64,000 nt of DNA from Nitzschia sp. DOCU1. Its lineage: Eukaryota > Bacillariophyta > Bacillariophyceae > Bacillariales > Bacillariaceae. A program made the position numbers and the translations under genes. Of this stretch, positions 42,040 through 53,500 are shown piece by piece. The stretch is from contig OX595992.1 in NCBI GenBank assembly GCA_951394045.1, positions 558,001 through 622,000 of the forward strand, in the 5' to 3' direction. Under the pieces are notes generated by a model, which made no database searches, was not told where the DNA came from, and saw only the letters and a program-made list of their open reading frames with translations. Within the stretch, counting starts at the first letter, position 1; every line of letters starts with the position of its first letter.

Positions 42040-43493
42040 ACGATTCCCCCAAAGCAAATATTGTACTTGCCCTAACGACGCCGTCGCCGTTTGATTCCCC
42101 GGAGACTTCTCCAGCAAGTCGAATTGTCCTGTAAAAATTGCGACAAACTTTTCAAGGCAGGAACTGTGACCGTGTTGAATGCAATTGCAAAGAACAAGGT
42201 TACAAGATGATATCCGCAGGTCATTGTCAATGATCGCTACAATGCTGTTTATCCTGACTTGTGTCAATACCAACGCCCCTGTGACATACACTTTAAGGAT
42301 AAAGGATACAAGCGTCTGGCTCAACAGGATTGGGAAGTCGCCTCGATGGCACTGGGTTTGCTGGAATCCACAACCACAAACCCTCATAGTGAGGCATCTG
42401 TGATTTCCTTTCCCGATGTGACGATAGCGTCTACTCCGTCAATACCATCATCATCCTGGTCTGATATTCCAGAGCGACAAACCTCGATTTGGGCAGTGTC
42501 TTGTTCAGCATTGCCCGAGATCGACTGGGGGTGGACGAGACTGATTACATGGAGGTACAGGTAGCCAATAAGAACGAGGGATACCCAATGGGAGCAATCC
42601 CAAAGCGATTTTTTTTCAAAGGCCCCTTTCAGAATGCTACCATTCTTACAAGCGACATGGGTAGCATTGTTTACCTTCCAATCTGGAAGACGGCCAACAT
42701 GGAAATTCGTTCTTGGATGCAGAAGGCATTGGAAGGTCGACTCTCTGGCGGGACAGTGATGGATAGCCAGTTGGAGGACTTCTTCAATTCCAATTCCGCT
42801 AAGCGGGCGCCCTCCTTGTGCATAGTCACAGCCTTGTGCATAGTCACAGCGATTCGAGATCCAATAGGTCACTTTCTCTCAGGCTACAACGAAATTGAAT
42901 TTCATCTAAAGCAAATTGAACGCAACAACAGGGAACTACTAGCATCGGCATGTCCCAAGTTCAGATTTTATCACATGCCCAAAGATTCCAAGTCGGATCG
43001 AATGCTCCGATTCACTCAGTTCGTCTACGATATCCTATTGGAGCATGCCTCATATCCTCCTGGTACCATGTTTAAGCATGTCTTTTCCATGCTGAGCCGT
43101 ATCCTTCCCGATCTGCATCGAGCGAGTGGCAGGCAGCTGCACCTCACAGCCTACCTACCTACACTGAACAACTTGTCCATTGCATTTCCGGAGCTGGTTG
43201 CCAAGAGTTGCGCCTCTGTCCTCCCAAAGGATTTCGGACCGACTTTGCTGCCAACGGTTGGCATGAATAAGCATCGTTCCTCCCAAGACAAAGATGGGTT
43301 CTATCAAGCTGCCAAAGACGTTTGGGCCAAGGGTGCTAATAGTAGTACTCCTATAGCCCAGGCGCTGTGCGCGCTACACGCCATGGACTATGCTTGTTGG
43401 AAGGATCTACCTGAGGGCATTCCCAAAGTTTGCAAAGAAGTTTATGACTCGCACACCTTTGTGGAAAGAATACGCGGCAGGATACCAAAGTAA
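42040..43493 (+). pseudogene. Inverted SGNH/sulfotransferase pseudogene
   Basis: Plus-strand relative in inverted orientation to the gene at 40384. It lacks the N-terminal half and starts at SPKANIVLALTTPSPFDSPE inside the SGNH domain. Lesions: the same 1-bp frameshift as in the member at 34413 (SPASRIVL-stop, near 42125), a TGA at 42208-42210 where the relative has CGA, a roughly 20-bp deletion near 42473, and an 18-bp tandem duplication at about 42815-42851 (CTTGTGCATAGTCACAG). The last frame, 42489-43493, is open for 334 codons from a non-ATG codon and holds YLPIWKTANMEIRSW and TAIRDPIGHFLSGYNE. Confidence 0.85.
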
Positions 43494-44618
43494 TCTCCAC
43501 CTTTTGTTCATCTGTCGCAAATTGTTCTGGCAGCGGGGAGCCTCCTAGTTGCGTACGGGCAGGTGGATATTGTTACTCCTTCAGTACAGTATGGACTTGA
43601 GTATTTGTCGCTCTAGCTAGTTTCTGCTACCACTGCCAGTGGTGGCTCGACTTTCATTTAGAACTACCAACAATAGACCCACGTCGCGACCTATTCAATG
43701 CTGTTAACAGTATAGAGTGCCGGCGTGCCGACAGTCTTTTTCGGTTGTCGCCTAGTAGTACTAGATGCAGCGACTCCCAGACAGTAGTCGGCACAGCCCG
43801 CAATGATCAACATTCATCCATCAAAACTACTTATATGTCACTTTTGTCTTGGAAAATCGTCTACCTACTTGCTGCTTTCTAGCTAGACTTCAGGAAGCAA
43901 CGTGTTATTTACGTATCTAGCTATTATAGGTAGAATAGCATTACCGAACAAAACGGGGGATGATTGCACCTTTTGTGAAGAGCTTTCGGCGAGCAACCGT
44001 TGAATTGCAGAAATTTTCCTTGGTAGGGAGAGGGGAAGATTCGGGGATAGAAATCGGAGAGGGACGGACGGTTCGCAACTCATAACCTGTTTTCCGCGCT
44101 AAAATTGACGGGTCTCTCGTGGCCAGCCACACCATCCACGCACGGCATTCTCTTTGTGACTCTGTCTGTCATTGTTGACTAAAAAAATAGTGGAGGCAGT
44201 TCTATGACACACGATCAGGCGTAGGTGTCATGTGGCTGTGGTACTTAAATAAATAGCTTCTGATTGAAAAGAACGACACCGAGCCGGCTCCAATGGCAAA
44301 TCGGAGGGTCGGCTGGAGGGAAGAAAAGCCAACTGCTTCCAACAAGATAAACATCCCACATTTTTTGCCGGACATCACCTTTTCGGTTGGAGACGTGTGG
44401 CCGTTTGAATCTCGTGTTTGCTGGATAACTTTGCTGATCTTTGATATTAGCAACTTCGTCCATTCCCTTTGTCTTGTTGCTGCTGCTGTTGCTGTTCTAC
44501 TTGGCATGAATCAAGCTCGCAACGCCTACGCCGAGTAAACGTTTCCCCCCACCTCCAAGCCGTGTGTGCACGGCGGACCCTTTCTTTCAGTTTTCGACCC
44601 ACTATTATCGCATCTACC
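43494..44618. other. Intergenic region, at most one weak small ORF
   Basis: 1125 bp. An 81-codon ATG ORF at 44293-44538 (plus) ends in a hydrophobic stretch (LCLVAAAVAVLLGM) that could be a membrane segment; it has no other support. CTG/GTT-rich bases at 44475-44505 are low complexity. No RNA gene or repeat family was recognised. Confidence 0.35.
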
Positions 44619-45074
44619 ATGGAGGTAATGTTGACTCCCCGTTTCTTCGACACCCCGACCATGTGGTCTCCCACCAAGACGGAGCCGAACCACTACGTGT
44701 CCTTGCCGTTCAACGCGGGTAGCGGCTCACCGTGGACGAGTGTCGGTCGCACGACTCCCGTTACCGGGAACAATGGCTATGCCAACAAGAACACTGCCAC
44801 CACTCCAGCAAGCCCCGACCCACCTAATATGGTATACGCTGGGATGAAGGGCGACTGGGATGACGACGTGTCTCTGTTGAACGATGATCCAGACGAAGAT
44901 GATGATCAGCTCTTGCCTGCTTCCACGTATGACGTCCTGGCTCCGCTCTTGGACGAAATGTACAAGGACGAAAGTGAAATGAACGATGATGACGAAATTG
45001 TGGAGGGCATGGATAGTCTGGGCTTGAATCATCAGGCAGAAGACATGGCCGATGGAGCACGTTGTGGGGCTTGA
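44619..45074 (+). CDS. Small acidic protein of unknown function
   Basis: 151 aa from the ATG at 44619 (TACCATGGAGG, good context). The N-terminal half is rich in Ser, Thr, Pro and Asn (MLTPRFFDTPTMWSPTKTE). The C-terminal half is very acidic (DWDDDVSLLNDDPDEDDDQ, then DVLAPLLDEMYKDESEMNDD). No signal peptide, membrane segment or known domain. The acidic part with spaced hydrophobic residues could be a protein-interaction tail. A pyrimidine-rich TTTCTTTCAG at 44582-44591 just upstream could be a splice acceptor in the 5' UTR. Coding status is likely but not certain. Confidence 0.55.
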   Translation: MEVMLTPRFFDTPTMWSPTKTEPNHYVSLPFNAGSGSPWTSVGRTTPVTGNNGYANKNTATTPASPDPPNMVYAGMKGDWDDDVSLLNDDPDEDDDQLLPASTYDVLAPLLDEMYKDESEMNDDDEIVEGMDSLGLNHQAEDMADGARCGA

Positions 45075-45797
45075 ATCCTCGCTGCTGTCGTGGCTGGAGT
45101 AGCGTAGCGTTGTGCTGCTACGCTTGCATCCCATGATGAAGTGCTGCATCGCATCATCCGTGGGCAATACCTTGCCAGTAACAAAAACACAGAAAAATTA
45201 TGTCACAAAGGATCGAGACCCGCAAGGGCAACCAGGAACGGCATGCCGTTGTGCTAACTGGAAGCTTTCGACCTACTAACATCAAAACACGCTGCCAGTC
45301 TTGTCAGTTCCAAATAACCTTTTATCCTACTAGGATTTGCCTTTTTTTAAGAACCTAGTCTCTTACCATCTCTTAGTAGCTTTTAGCGTGCTTCCATCGG
45401 ATGGCGCGAGACCCGGCGTAGGTCGGGAGTGCACTACCCCGACCCCTGAGCTTCTCTGGCCTGACCTCGTGACTCCGCGGTCTATGCATGCGATCCCGAG
45501 TGAATTCGACTTCTTTGACTGAAGTGACCGGTCATTCCCAACGGTCGTGAGAATCCACAAGGTCATTTTTCTAAAGGCATGCGCGATCTTTCCCAAAAGA
45601 TTCCATCCCCCCCGACCTTCATCATGGATGCCAATTTCGATCCGCCGCCATCCCGGCTAAGCAGGATCCGACTTCGCTCCGCAAAGTGAGAAATCATTGT
45701 ATTATTCTCACACTTTTGGAACAGGTGACAAAGGAAAGTATTCCTGAGCCTTTCCACACTGCACGGCATTGGATAGTTTAGTAGAGTAGTTGCTACC
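45075..45797. other. Intergenic region upstream of the MICAL-like gene
   Basis: 723 bp; 3' region of the acidic-protein gene and promoter region of the MICAL-like gene. No repeat, RNA gene or supported ORF. Confidence 0.45.
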
Positions 45798-48582
45798 ATG
45801 GCGAAACCAGCAACGGCAACATGGCTCAACAAGATTGCCAAAGAGAAGACAGATCTTCTCCAACAAATGTTTGAGATGGAGCCAATTCACGTTGAAGTGA
45901 TTGATCCGAAGACAAAGAAGCCTAGACCTCACACTCAAGGAGAGGACATTGTCTACATCTGGGACAAGATCTATGGTCAAGATCCGATGATGAAGAGCAT
46001 TGTGGTCGAGACCGTCACTGGTCCGTCGACACCTAACAAGGATTATTACGACGATATCAAGGCTAACCCTGCCATGCCCTACCAACAGCTTCGAGCTTTG
46101 GTGGGAGATGGAGGAAAGTGGAAGTGGCCTGAAATTTGGAAAAACTTGGTAAGCTATGGGGGGATTTGAGTACGGTCGTTGTTTGCCCTTGTTTGGGTTG
46201 CCCTGATCTGTCTTCTTTACGACTCGTACTATAGGATTTGTTGCCTCGCCGTGGTCCGGCCTGGCGCCACATTGATGATCCCTCGAACTTGGGAAAGATC
46301 CCAAATCCCAACCCCGACATTGTTCCATTGAATTGTCTCGTGGTTGGTGGCGGTCCAGTCGGTATCCGATTGGCCATTGAGCTTCAACTGGGCGGACACC
46401 GTGTCACTATCTTTGAAAAGCGTCGCGAAGTCGTTGACAAGGAATCGGGTCTCTTTGAGAGCGTCGGATTTACGAACCGTGTCAACCGTCCCCACATTAA
46501 CAACTTTTGCCGTAATGACTTGGATCGTTTGAATGGGCGTAACTTTATGACTCCCAAGATGTGTTATCCCGTCTTTACCAACGCCCATACTTCTTCGATT
46601 GGAATCGACGAGTCTCAAATGCTCTTGTTGAAGACGGCATTGTTGTTGGGTGTGAACTTTGAACTGGGTGTTGGCTACGAGAACGCCGAGATTGATATTG
46701 AAGATGAGATCAAACAACGACCTAGTTGGATGGTGGAATACTCCGCTGACAAGATCGCCCAAGAAAGATACGGCAAACAAGCAAGTGGAAAGCAACGCTT
46801 CGACGCTTTGTTTGGCTGCGATGGCGGTCAATCCAAAGTCCGTGTCACCCAGGTGGAGTGGCTTGGAGAGCCCAAGACTCGTCTTTACAAGAAAATGTTT
46901 GGAATCGTGTCCAATCTTCGCAAGGTGAGCAAAACCAAGCTCAAGGAAATGGGCCACGCAACTGGTCTCGAACCTGAAGATCTGGCAGGTCGAACCACTG
47001 GTTCCTTTTTCTACAAGGCAAGTTACCACAACTACTTTATCGTCCATCCCTCCGCCGAGGAAATGGAAGCGAATGGGATCCCGTGGAAGGGTATTTTCTC
47101 GTTCCACAAGGCTCGTGGGGGCATTAACGAAGAAAAAGAAGCCCAGAAAGAAAACCTTCGAAAGTTCATGACCAAGAAGGCCAAAGAGTTGGGCATTCCC
47201 ATTGACGAGACTCTTCCCAACGGAGGCTTTGTGGAGCCACCCAACGATGTCATGGGTTTTGACTTTTCCGAGTTTTACAACTGCGAAAAGAGTGCGGCTT
47301 GCTTTGTACCTCCGTTGAACTGGAATTCTGAAGAGGATGGCGACTGGGTAAGTCCAACTTTTCTGATGCATGTTGGGTGACGGCTTTGTGTTATTAGTCG
47401 GGATCATTCTGACATTTTTTCAATTTCATGGAACAGGAAATCCAATGCCCTCTTGTGGCTCTTGCTGGAGACGCCGTTGCAGACCCCAATTGGTTGTTGG
47501 GTGTTGGTTTACAACGTGGCTGGAACTCGGCCTTGGATGCCGTCTTTTATGCCGACAATGTTTACAACAACAAGTCTTTTAATGGTCAACCCCCTAATAA
47601 GGATGAGCCTATCCAAGGCGAAATTGAGTGGTCCCAACACATGGACAACATGATGAATCTGATGACCAAGTTGGGAAATGCGGCCCGTGAAAGTAAGCTG
47701 AGCGCCGAAATGGACACGGGTATGTTGGACGAAAAGGGCCCCGTGGTCAATCAAATCCGCCGGGCCCTCAAAGGGCTCAAGGTCGAGCCGCCCGTTCCCC
47801 AGTACCTTCCTCCTGTCGAACCCTATGGAAGATACAAGGAGTTCCAGTTGGCCGTGAACGCACAGTACAAGGGACGTGACCTCTTTGACAACCAGCATCC
47901 CTTGACGACTCGAGAATTGGCTATTTTCGAGTACAATGGAAGGTACGTGGACAAGGGCGCTCTTCTCAAGAAGCGAGTCACTCGTCCTACGGCTGCCATG
48001 TTGACCTGGCCCAAGCGCTTTGAATGCTCTGCCTTTTGGGGTATGATGGACTTGCTCGAAATCGATGGCAAGCCCGCCCCTGGAAAGAAGGCCCTGGATA
48101 AATCCGCGGAGGATGACTCGCCTCCTCCCAAGGAAGAAAAGGCTCCCATGATCAACCCCGAAGAAGTCAGTCAAATCGCGAAACGAAAGTCGACTCGTCT
48201 CCGAGAGAGCATTGTCTTGCAGGCAATGACTGGTCCGGCACCTTCTGGATTGGACAAGAAAGACCGTGGTGGTTTGGACCAGCTCATATTTTCGGCCGCA
48301 AACAAGGGCAAGGCCAAGTTTGGAGGAGGTGGTGCTGGTGACACCATTGAAACGGAAACTCCGGCGCCCCGCCGTGTTTCTCAAATCACTCCTCGTGCGT
48401 CGCACATTGTCCCTTCCGGCGGTGGAGGTGGTGGCGGTGGCTTGTCCCTGGATGACCTTTCCGCCATTAAAGATTTGACAGATACGCTCAAGGAAGTTTT
48501 GGAGAAGTATGATGCTGCCGAAAAGAAACTTACCAAGGCGATTGAGCTTTACGAAAAGGCTGAAAAGAAATTTGGCAAGTAA
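45798..48582 (+). CDS. MICAL-like FAD-dependent monooxygenase
   Basis: Three exons, join(45798..46148,46235..47347,47437..48582), 869 aa; introns of 86 and 89 bp, both phase 0. The FAD domain has the dinucleotide-binding loop CLVVGGGPVGIRLAIEL near residue 150 followed by FEKRREV, then SSIGIDESQMLLLKTALLLG (as in the MICAL HISIRQLQ region), and the second flavin motif LVALAGDAVADPNWLLGVGL with RGWNSALDAVF. MICALs oxidise methionines of actin in animals. Here the C-terminus has no calponin-homology or LIM domain; it has a Lys/Glu-rich linker, a glycine run (GGGGGGGG) and a final coiled coil (TLKEVLEKYDAAEKKLTKAI). Flavoprotein hydroxylase activity is well supported; the substrate is not. Confidence 0.82.
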
Positions 48583-48669
48583 TACTCCATATCATATGAC
48601 AGACACATAATTTACAGCACGAATGCCAATGGCAGTTCACAATGACTAGATTATAATCATCTTTTTATT

Positions 48670-50211
48670 TTATTGTACTAAGAATTGATTCAATACTTGT
48701 GGATGTGCATTCAAGAGTGTAAATACCACATCCAAATCATATCCTTTACAGGCCGCCACTGCAAAGGGATACAATCCCGTCATAGGATCAATCGTTGTCA
48801 GTGTGACATCTGAATCGGCCCACAAGAGTTCCTTGAGTATATCCAACGATAAACCCAACTCGAGAGCCAAAAGGAGGGGCGTAATAGAAGTAGACGAAGA
48901 CAATGTCGGTATTGAATCCTTCGAAACGTCTGGCAGGTTTGCAGTCATGGTAGTATCATCATCATGTTGTTGAGGAGGAGGTGGACAGGCATACAAGACA
49001 GCTTGTGGAGCATGATTCAAAAGCATGGTTACCAGTGTCTTGGTCGCATAAGGATGTTTGGCATACAGTACATGATGTAATGGAAGCATCCCATACTCAT
49101 CCCGCATGAGTGCTTGTTCTGGAAATACTAGTAAAGCCACTTGCAATAAATTGGGCAAGGGAACCTTGGCACTTGCTACACAATGAACGACGGCAAAGTC
49201 CTGTTTGCTGTGTTGCGCCTTGGCGGCGGTGGCGGTTGACCACTGGAGACTCGTTGTTTCGTATAACCGTGGGACATGTTCTGCCAGGAGTTCGACACAT
49301 TTTGTCCATAGCAAAAGAGCTTGCACCTCATCTTCGGTAGTTTCGTCATTTGGATCGTCCCGCAACAACCAATCCAGTGGTTGAGTTGCCACCGCCTCGA
49401 CACTGCTTGTCTTTCTATCATTGTCATTAGATGCATTTTTGTTGTGAATGACACTTTGTATGAATCGTTCTTGTGCAGCATGTTTCATTTGCCATAATAG
49501 TCGCGGCCGTAATATCGACGACGACGATGGAATTCGTTGCCGTAATCCCCAGGTAGTGACAGCTCGATCTCTTAGTAGAATTTCCAGTGGTGACGAATAT
49601 TCATCTAACGTTTCCATCCAATACGGTTCGGCTCCTGTCGATGGTGCCATCCATAATGTATGTTGTCGTGTCTCCAAGAGTAGTTTGAGAGTCCGTAATG
49701 GCGCCGCTCGTTTGGCGGCCAAAAACAAGGGCGAGGTTCCCGAGAGTGGCGGCAAATGTTGACCTTGAAGTTCTTGTTCGACCATGATGGCTGTATCACA
49801 CATACTTTTGACGAGATTGGCATCATCGTGATGAAAGAATGCTACATTATGCAAGGGAGTATACCAGTTGGCATCTTGTACCAATACCATGTGACGATTG
49901 GCACGCAACAAGGCTTGTGCGACTGGCATGGGGCAGGGATGCGTAAAGGTTGCCAGATGCAAGGCCGTACGACCGGATTGCTGTGTCATGTGACTGGCTT
50001 CGTGAGGGTAATCTTGACATCTCTGCAAAGCTTCGTTCCAGTTTTGCGCCCAGCAAGCTTGCAAGAGTTTGGATTGTTCCTTGCCAAGTGGACGATACGA
50101 CGGAATTTGGAGGACTCCGGAACTGTCCACTTTGGAAATGGAAGCCGCGCCGTTACTACTATGATCTTCGACAAACATGGGCAAACACCAGGGAAACAAG
50201 CAATTGGACAT
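48670..50211 (-). CDS. Ankyrin-repeat protein
   Basis: Single exon, 513 aa. I chose the ATG at 50211 (MSNCLFPWCLPMF); the open frame extends upstream only to a non-ATG codon. Ankyrin-type units include SGRTALHLATFTHPCP, WYTPLHNVAFFHHDD, GTSPLFLAAKRAAPLRTLKL, YGMLPLHHVLYAKHPYATKT, SITPLLLALELGLSLDIL and GLYPFAVAACKGYDLDVV, giving at least six degenerate repeats over the whole length. No enzymatic domain or membrane segment. This large family in diatoms is mostly uncharacterised. Its 5' end faces the raptor gene. Confidence 0.75.
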   Translation of the reverse strand: MSNCLFPWCLPMFVEDHSSNGAASISKVDSSGVLQIPSYRPLGKEQSKLLQACWAQNWNEALQRCQDYPHEASHMTQQSGRTALHLATFTHPCPMPVAQALLRANRHMVLVQDANWYTPLHNVAFFHHDDANLVKSMCDTAIMVEQELQGQHLPPLSGTSPLFLAAKRAAPLRTLKLLLETRQHTLWMAPSTGAEPYWMETLDEYSSPLEILLRDRAVTTWGLRQRIPSSSSILRPRLLWQMKHAAQERFIQSVIHNKNASNDNDRKTSSVEAVATQPLDWLLRDDPNDETTEDEVQALLLWTKCVELLAEHVPRLYETTSLQWSTATAAKAQHSKQDFAVVHCVASAKVPLPNLLQVALLVFPEQALMRDEYGMLPLHHVLYAKHPYATKTLVTMLLNHAPQAVLYACPPPPQQHDDDTTMTANLPDVSKDSIPTLSSSTSITPLLLALELGLSLDILKELLWADSDVTLTTIDPMTGLYPFAVAACKGYDLDVVFTLLNAHPQVLNQFLVQ

Positions 50212-50554
50212 TTTGAAAGAAAGATAGGTTGCTAGTAGTAGTAGAGTGTCTATAGTGACAACACGCACATTGTTCCCATCTCGCTTGCCCCTTTCCAAAA
50301 AAACGATGACACGTTGAGCAACGACGCGTTGACAACGAAGAAAAGAGCGCAGTTTGACTCAACGGACCCATCGAACCATGATGTATCATGGTGTACGTAC
50401 GATACTGGCATCTGGCAGTACATACTGTTCGATAGCGAGGTGTTTTGCGACGGGGATATCGATCATCACATCGATCGCAATGGATTGTGAGTGCCATTGG
50501 TACTCCGGATTCGTATTCCTATCCTTTCCATAACTTCTTTAGTGTCATTACAAG

Positions 50555-50571
50555 CCCCCCCCCCCCCCCCC
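50555..50571. repeat. 17-bp poly(C) tract upstream of raptor
   Basis: Seventeen consecutive C, followed by TTCAAG, 19 bp before the raptor ATG. A similar tract at 59928-59945 is also followed by TTCAA. Length is likely variable, and sequencing error is possible. Confidence 0.85.
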
Positions 50572-50589
50572 TTCAAGCATCGTTCAATC

Positions 50590-53500
50590 ATGAGCAGTCG
50601 ATTCACAAGACGACGATCGTCGCTTCAATCGGGAGCGGCTCCGAATGCCAACGCTTTTCCACAAGAAATCTTTTACTCGACGAAACACAAACCCATTCCA
50701 CCGTATCTACAAGTAGGATGCGAATTGGCGGGTGCCGATCATCCCCATGGAGAAGCAGATGCTGCTGCTGGAGGAGGAACTTCGGTACTCAAACGAGTAT
50801 CTAGTTTTAGTATCATGTCGCGCGTATCCAGTTTGTCTCTGGTAGATGGCGGCGGTGGTGGCAGTGCTTCGACACCCTTACTGGGGCCATCCTCTCATCA
50901 TCCTGCGTCAGACTCCTTGTCGTCTCCTCCACTCCGCGCCAAAGATCCTCAACATACTACGTCGACCGGGAATCACGGCGAGGAACGACCCCATGTAGTC
51001 ATTCAGTCTCCTCGAACAGGACTCCATCTGTATGATACTGACGCGAATGAATTAAAACCTTCTTGGAGGTTACGCGATCGCATGAAGACAGTCGGAGTCG
51101 GTCTCGTCATGGCCTTGAACGTCGGCACGGATCCTCCCGATATTGTCAAACCACATCCTTGTGCCAAATTACAATGTTGGATGGACCCTTCCAGTGTGAC
51201 GCGTCAAAAGGCCAAGGAAAAAATTGGAGAACAACTCGAAGCACAATATGCCAAATGGCAACAACAACGAGCCGCCCGGCCACTCAAATATCGAAGAGCC
51301 TTGGATCCAACTGTAGAAGATGTACGGGCCTTGTGTTTGTGGTTGCGACGACAAGCTAGACATGAGAGGATTCTATTTCACTACAATGGTCATGGTGTGC
51401 CGCGGCCTACGGCGAATGGAGAAATATGGGTCTTTGATAAGAATCACACGGAATATATTCCATTGTCGGTCAGTGATTTACGACAGTGGATGGGAAAGCC
51501 AACAATTGTAGTCCTGGATTGTAGTTCTGCGGGTATTCTCATTCCGATTTTGACTTCACCCATTCAAGAGACGCCGCCCAACACTCCACCTCCGACGCCA
51601 CCGACGGCGCCGCTTTCCAATAAACAACCAATGGACGTGGAAACAGCTGCATCGCACTGGGTCAAAGACACCATAGTTTTGTGTCCTACTGCAGAAGGAG
51701 GTACGTTTTTGTTTGGAAAATTATCAAAGCTTGGTTGTGTTTTTGCACGCAGAAGATCCTTACCATTCTTTTCCGTCTCTATCTCTACCCACGCAGAGTG
51801 GCTTCCCATGCATCCAGATTATCCCGCGGATATCTTTACATCATGCTTGACCACGCCTATTCAAATCGCATTACGATGGTTTGTCAGACGAAATCGACAT
51901 AGCATGGGATCATTGAATCCAGACGCTGTCGATGCCATTCCGGGACAAGCCAACGATCGCAAAACGCCGCTGGGAGAACTGAATTGGATCTTTACGGCAG
52001 TGACGGACAGTATTGCGTGGAATGTATTGCCCAAGCCCCTCTTTCAACGATTGTTTCGTCAAGATTTGCTCGTGGCGAGCATGTTTCGCAATTTTCTATT
52101 GGCGGATCGAATTTTGAGGAGTCTCAATTGTACACCACAATCGTATCCGCCGCTGCCGCCAGGAGTCGCCGATCATCCACTATGGCAAGCTTGGGATTTG
52201 GCCTGTGAAACTTGCTTGTTTGGCTTATTGAAGGATGGTATACTAGGAAATCATGTTTTGGCTACGGCTCAGCCAAAAGCAACGGCTGGTCATTCCATGG
52301 ATGACACTGGAGCAGATGGAGCATCGTCTTCGTCTCCAACAGCCCAGTCACGTCCGTCGACGCCTCTGGCACAACCACCCCAGCAACAACAACAAGCTGC
52401 CGCGCCAAACAATCCAAATGCAAACAAAACAACAACAGGACCTATATCGTCGATATCTTCACCTTTCTTCTCGGAGCAGTTGACGGCCTTTGAAATTTGG
52501 CTCGAATATGCAGAGTGTCACCAAGACACAATTAGTGAAGTGGAGTCTCCCGAACAACTAGCAGTGGTCTTGCAAGTGTTGTTGAGTCAAGTCCATCGAG
52601 TTCGCGCCCTTGAGTTACTGCGGCGATTCTTGCAATTGGGTCCATGGGCCGTGAATCTTTCCCTGAGTCTCGGAATTTTCCCCTATGTGATGAAACTATT
52701 GCAATCGCCCGAATACAAGAGTCTCCTTGTCAGTATTTGGGCCAGTATCCTGAAATTCGATCCTTCCTGCCAAGTCGATTTAGTCAAAGATGGTGCACTG
52801 CCGCATTTCATTCAACCTCTGGCCAGTTGGGGTAACCCACAAACGGACCCTGCCGAAGCTGCAAAGCAAAGGACTCTATCTGCTTTTTCTTTGGCTGCGA
52901 CGTGTTACAAGTATCCTCAAGCGCAAACAGAGTGTCTGCGACAAAATCTTCATGGACGCTGCGTCGCTCTGCTAACAACTTTTGCAAAGCTGGAGGAGCA
53001 GTATCAGGATCAAATTCGGCTCTACTATCAACAGCAGCAGCAGGCTCGTGGACAGATGCAACTCCCCAAACCCGCACCGATGCATTTGCAGCTACTTTCG
53101 CAGACCTCTCGACTCTGGCTATGTATTTGTCTTGGCAACATGGTTCAGAAATGCCCACCGGCCCAGCGCGAAGCGTACCACACCAACATGCACATTTGTC
53201 TCTTGTCTCGATTGCGAGATGATGATAGTCATGTTCGAGCGGCTGCAGCTTATGCTCTTGGCTGCTTGTTGGAGTATGCTCCCGACGTGCCGCCACCGAT
53301 TCCACCTGCCATGAGCTTGGGCCCTACTGGGCTTGCTCCGCAAGGAATGCCACCGCCGACGTTTCAGCCCGGTCAGCAAATTTTGGTGCCACAGCACATG
53401 TCTGCGACTACCATGACGGTTCCTGCTGCTTTGACAGCGTCTGCGGTTTTGTCGGGAAGACTCCAACCAACCATGGGACAGCCCAACCTTCTTGGCAATC

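Noticed and set aside
44293..44538. 81-codon ORF with a hydrophobic C-terminus
   Set aside because: Only weak support; reported within the intergenic entry rather than as a gene.
43494..45797. Search for tRNA genes or other RNA genes in the longer spacers
   Set aside because: No B-box plus A-box pair with cloverleaf potential was recognised by eye; a covariance search would be needed to exclude them.
46229..48405. Long minus-strand ORFs (392 and 298 codons) antisense to the MICAL-like gene
   Set aside because: They lie fully within the coding exons of a well-supported gene, use non-ATG starts and show no domain; antisense shadows of codon bias.
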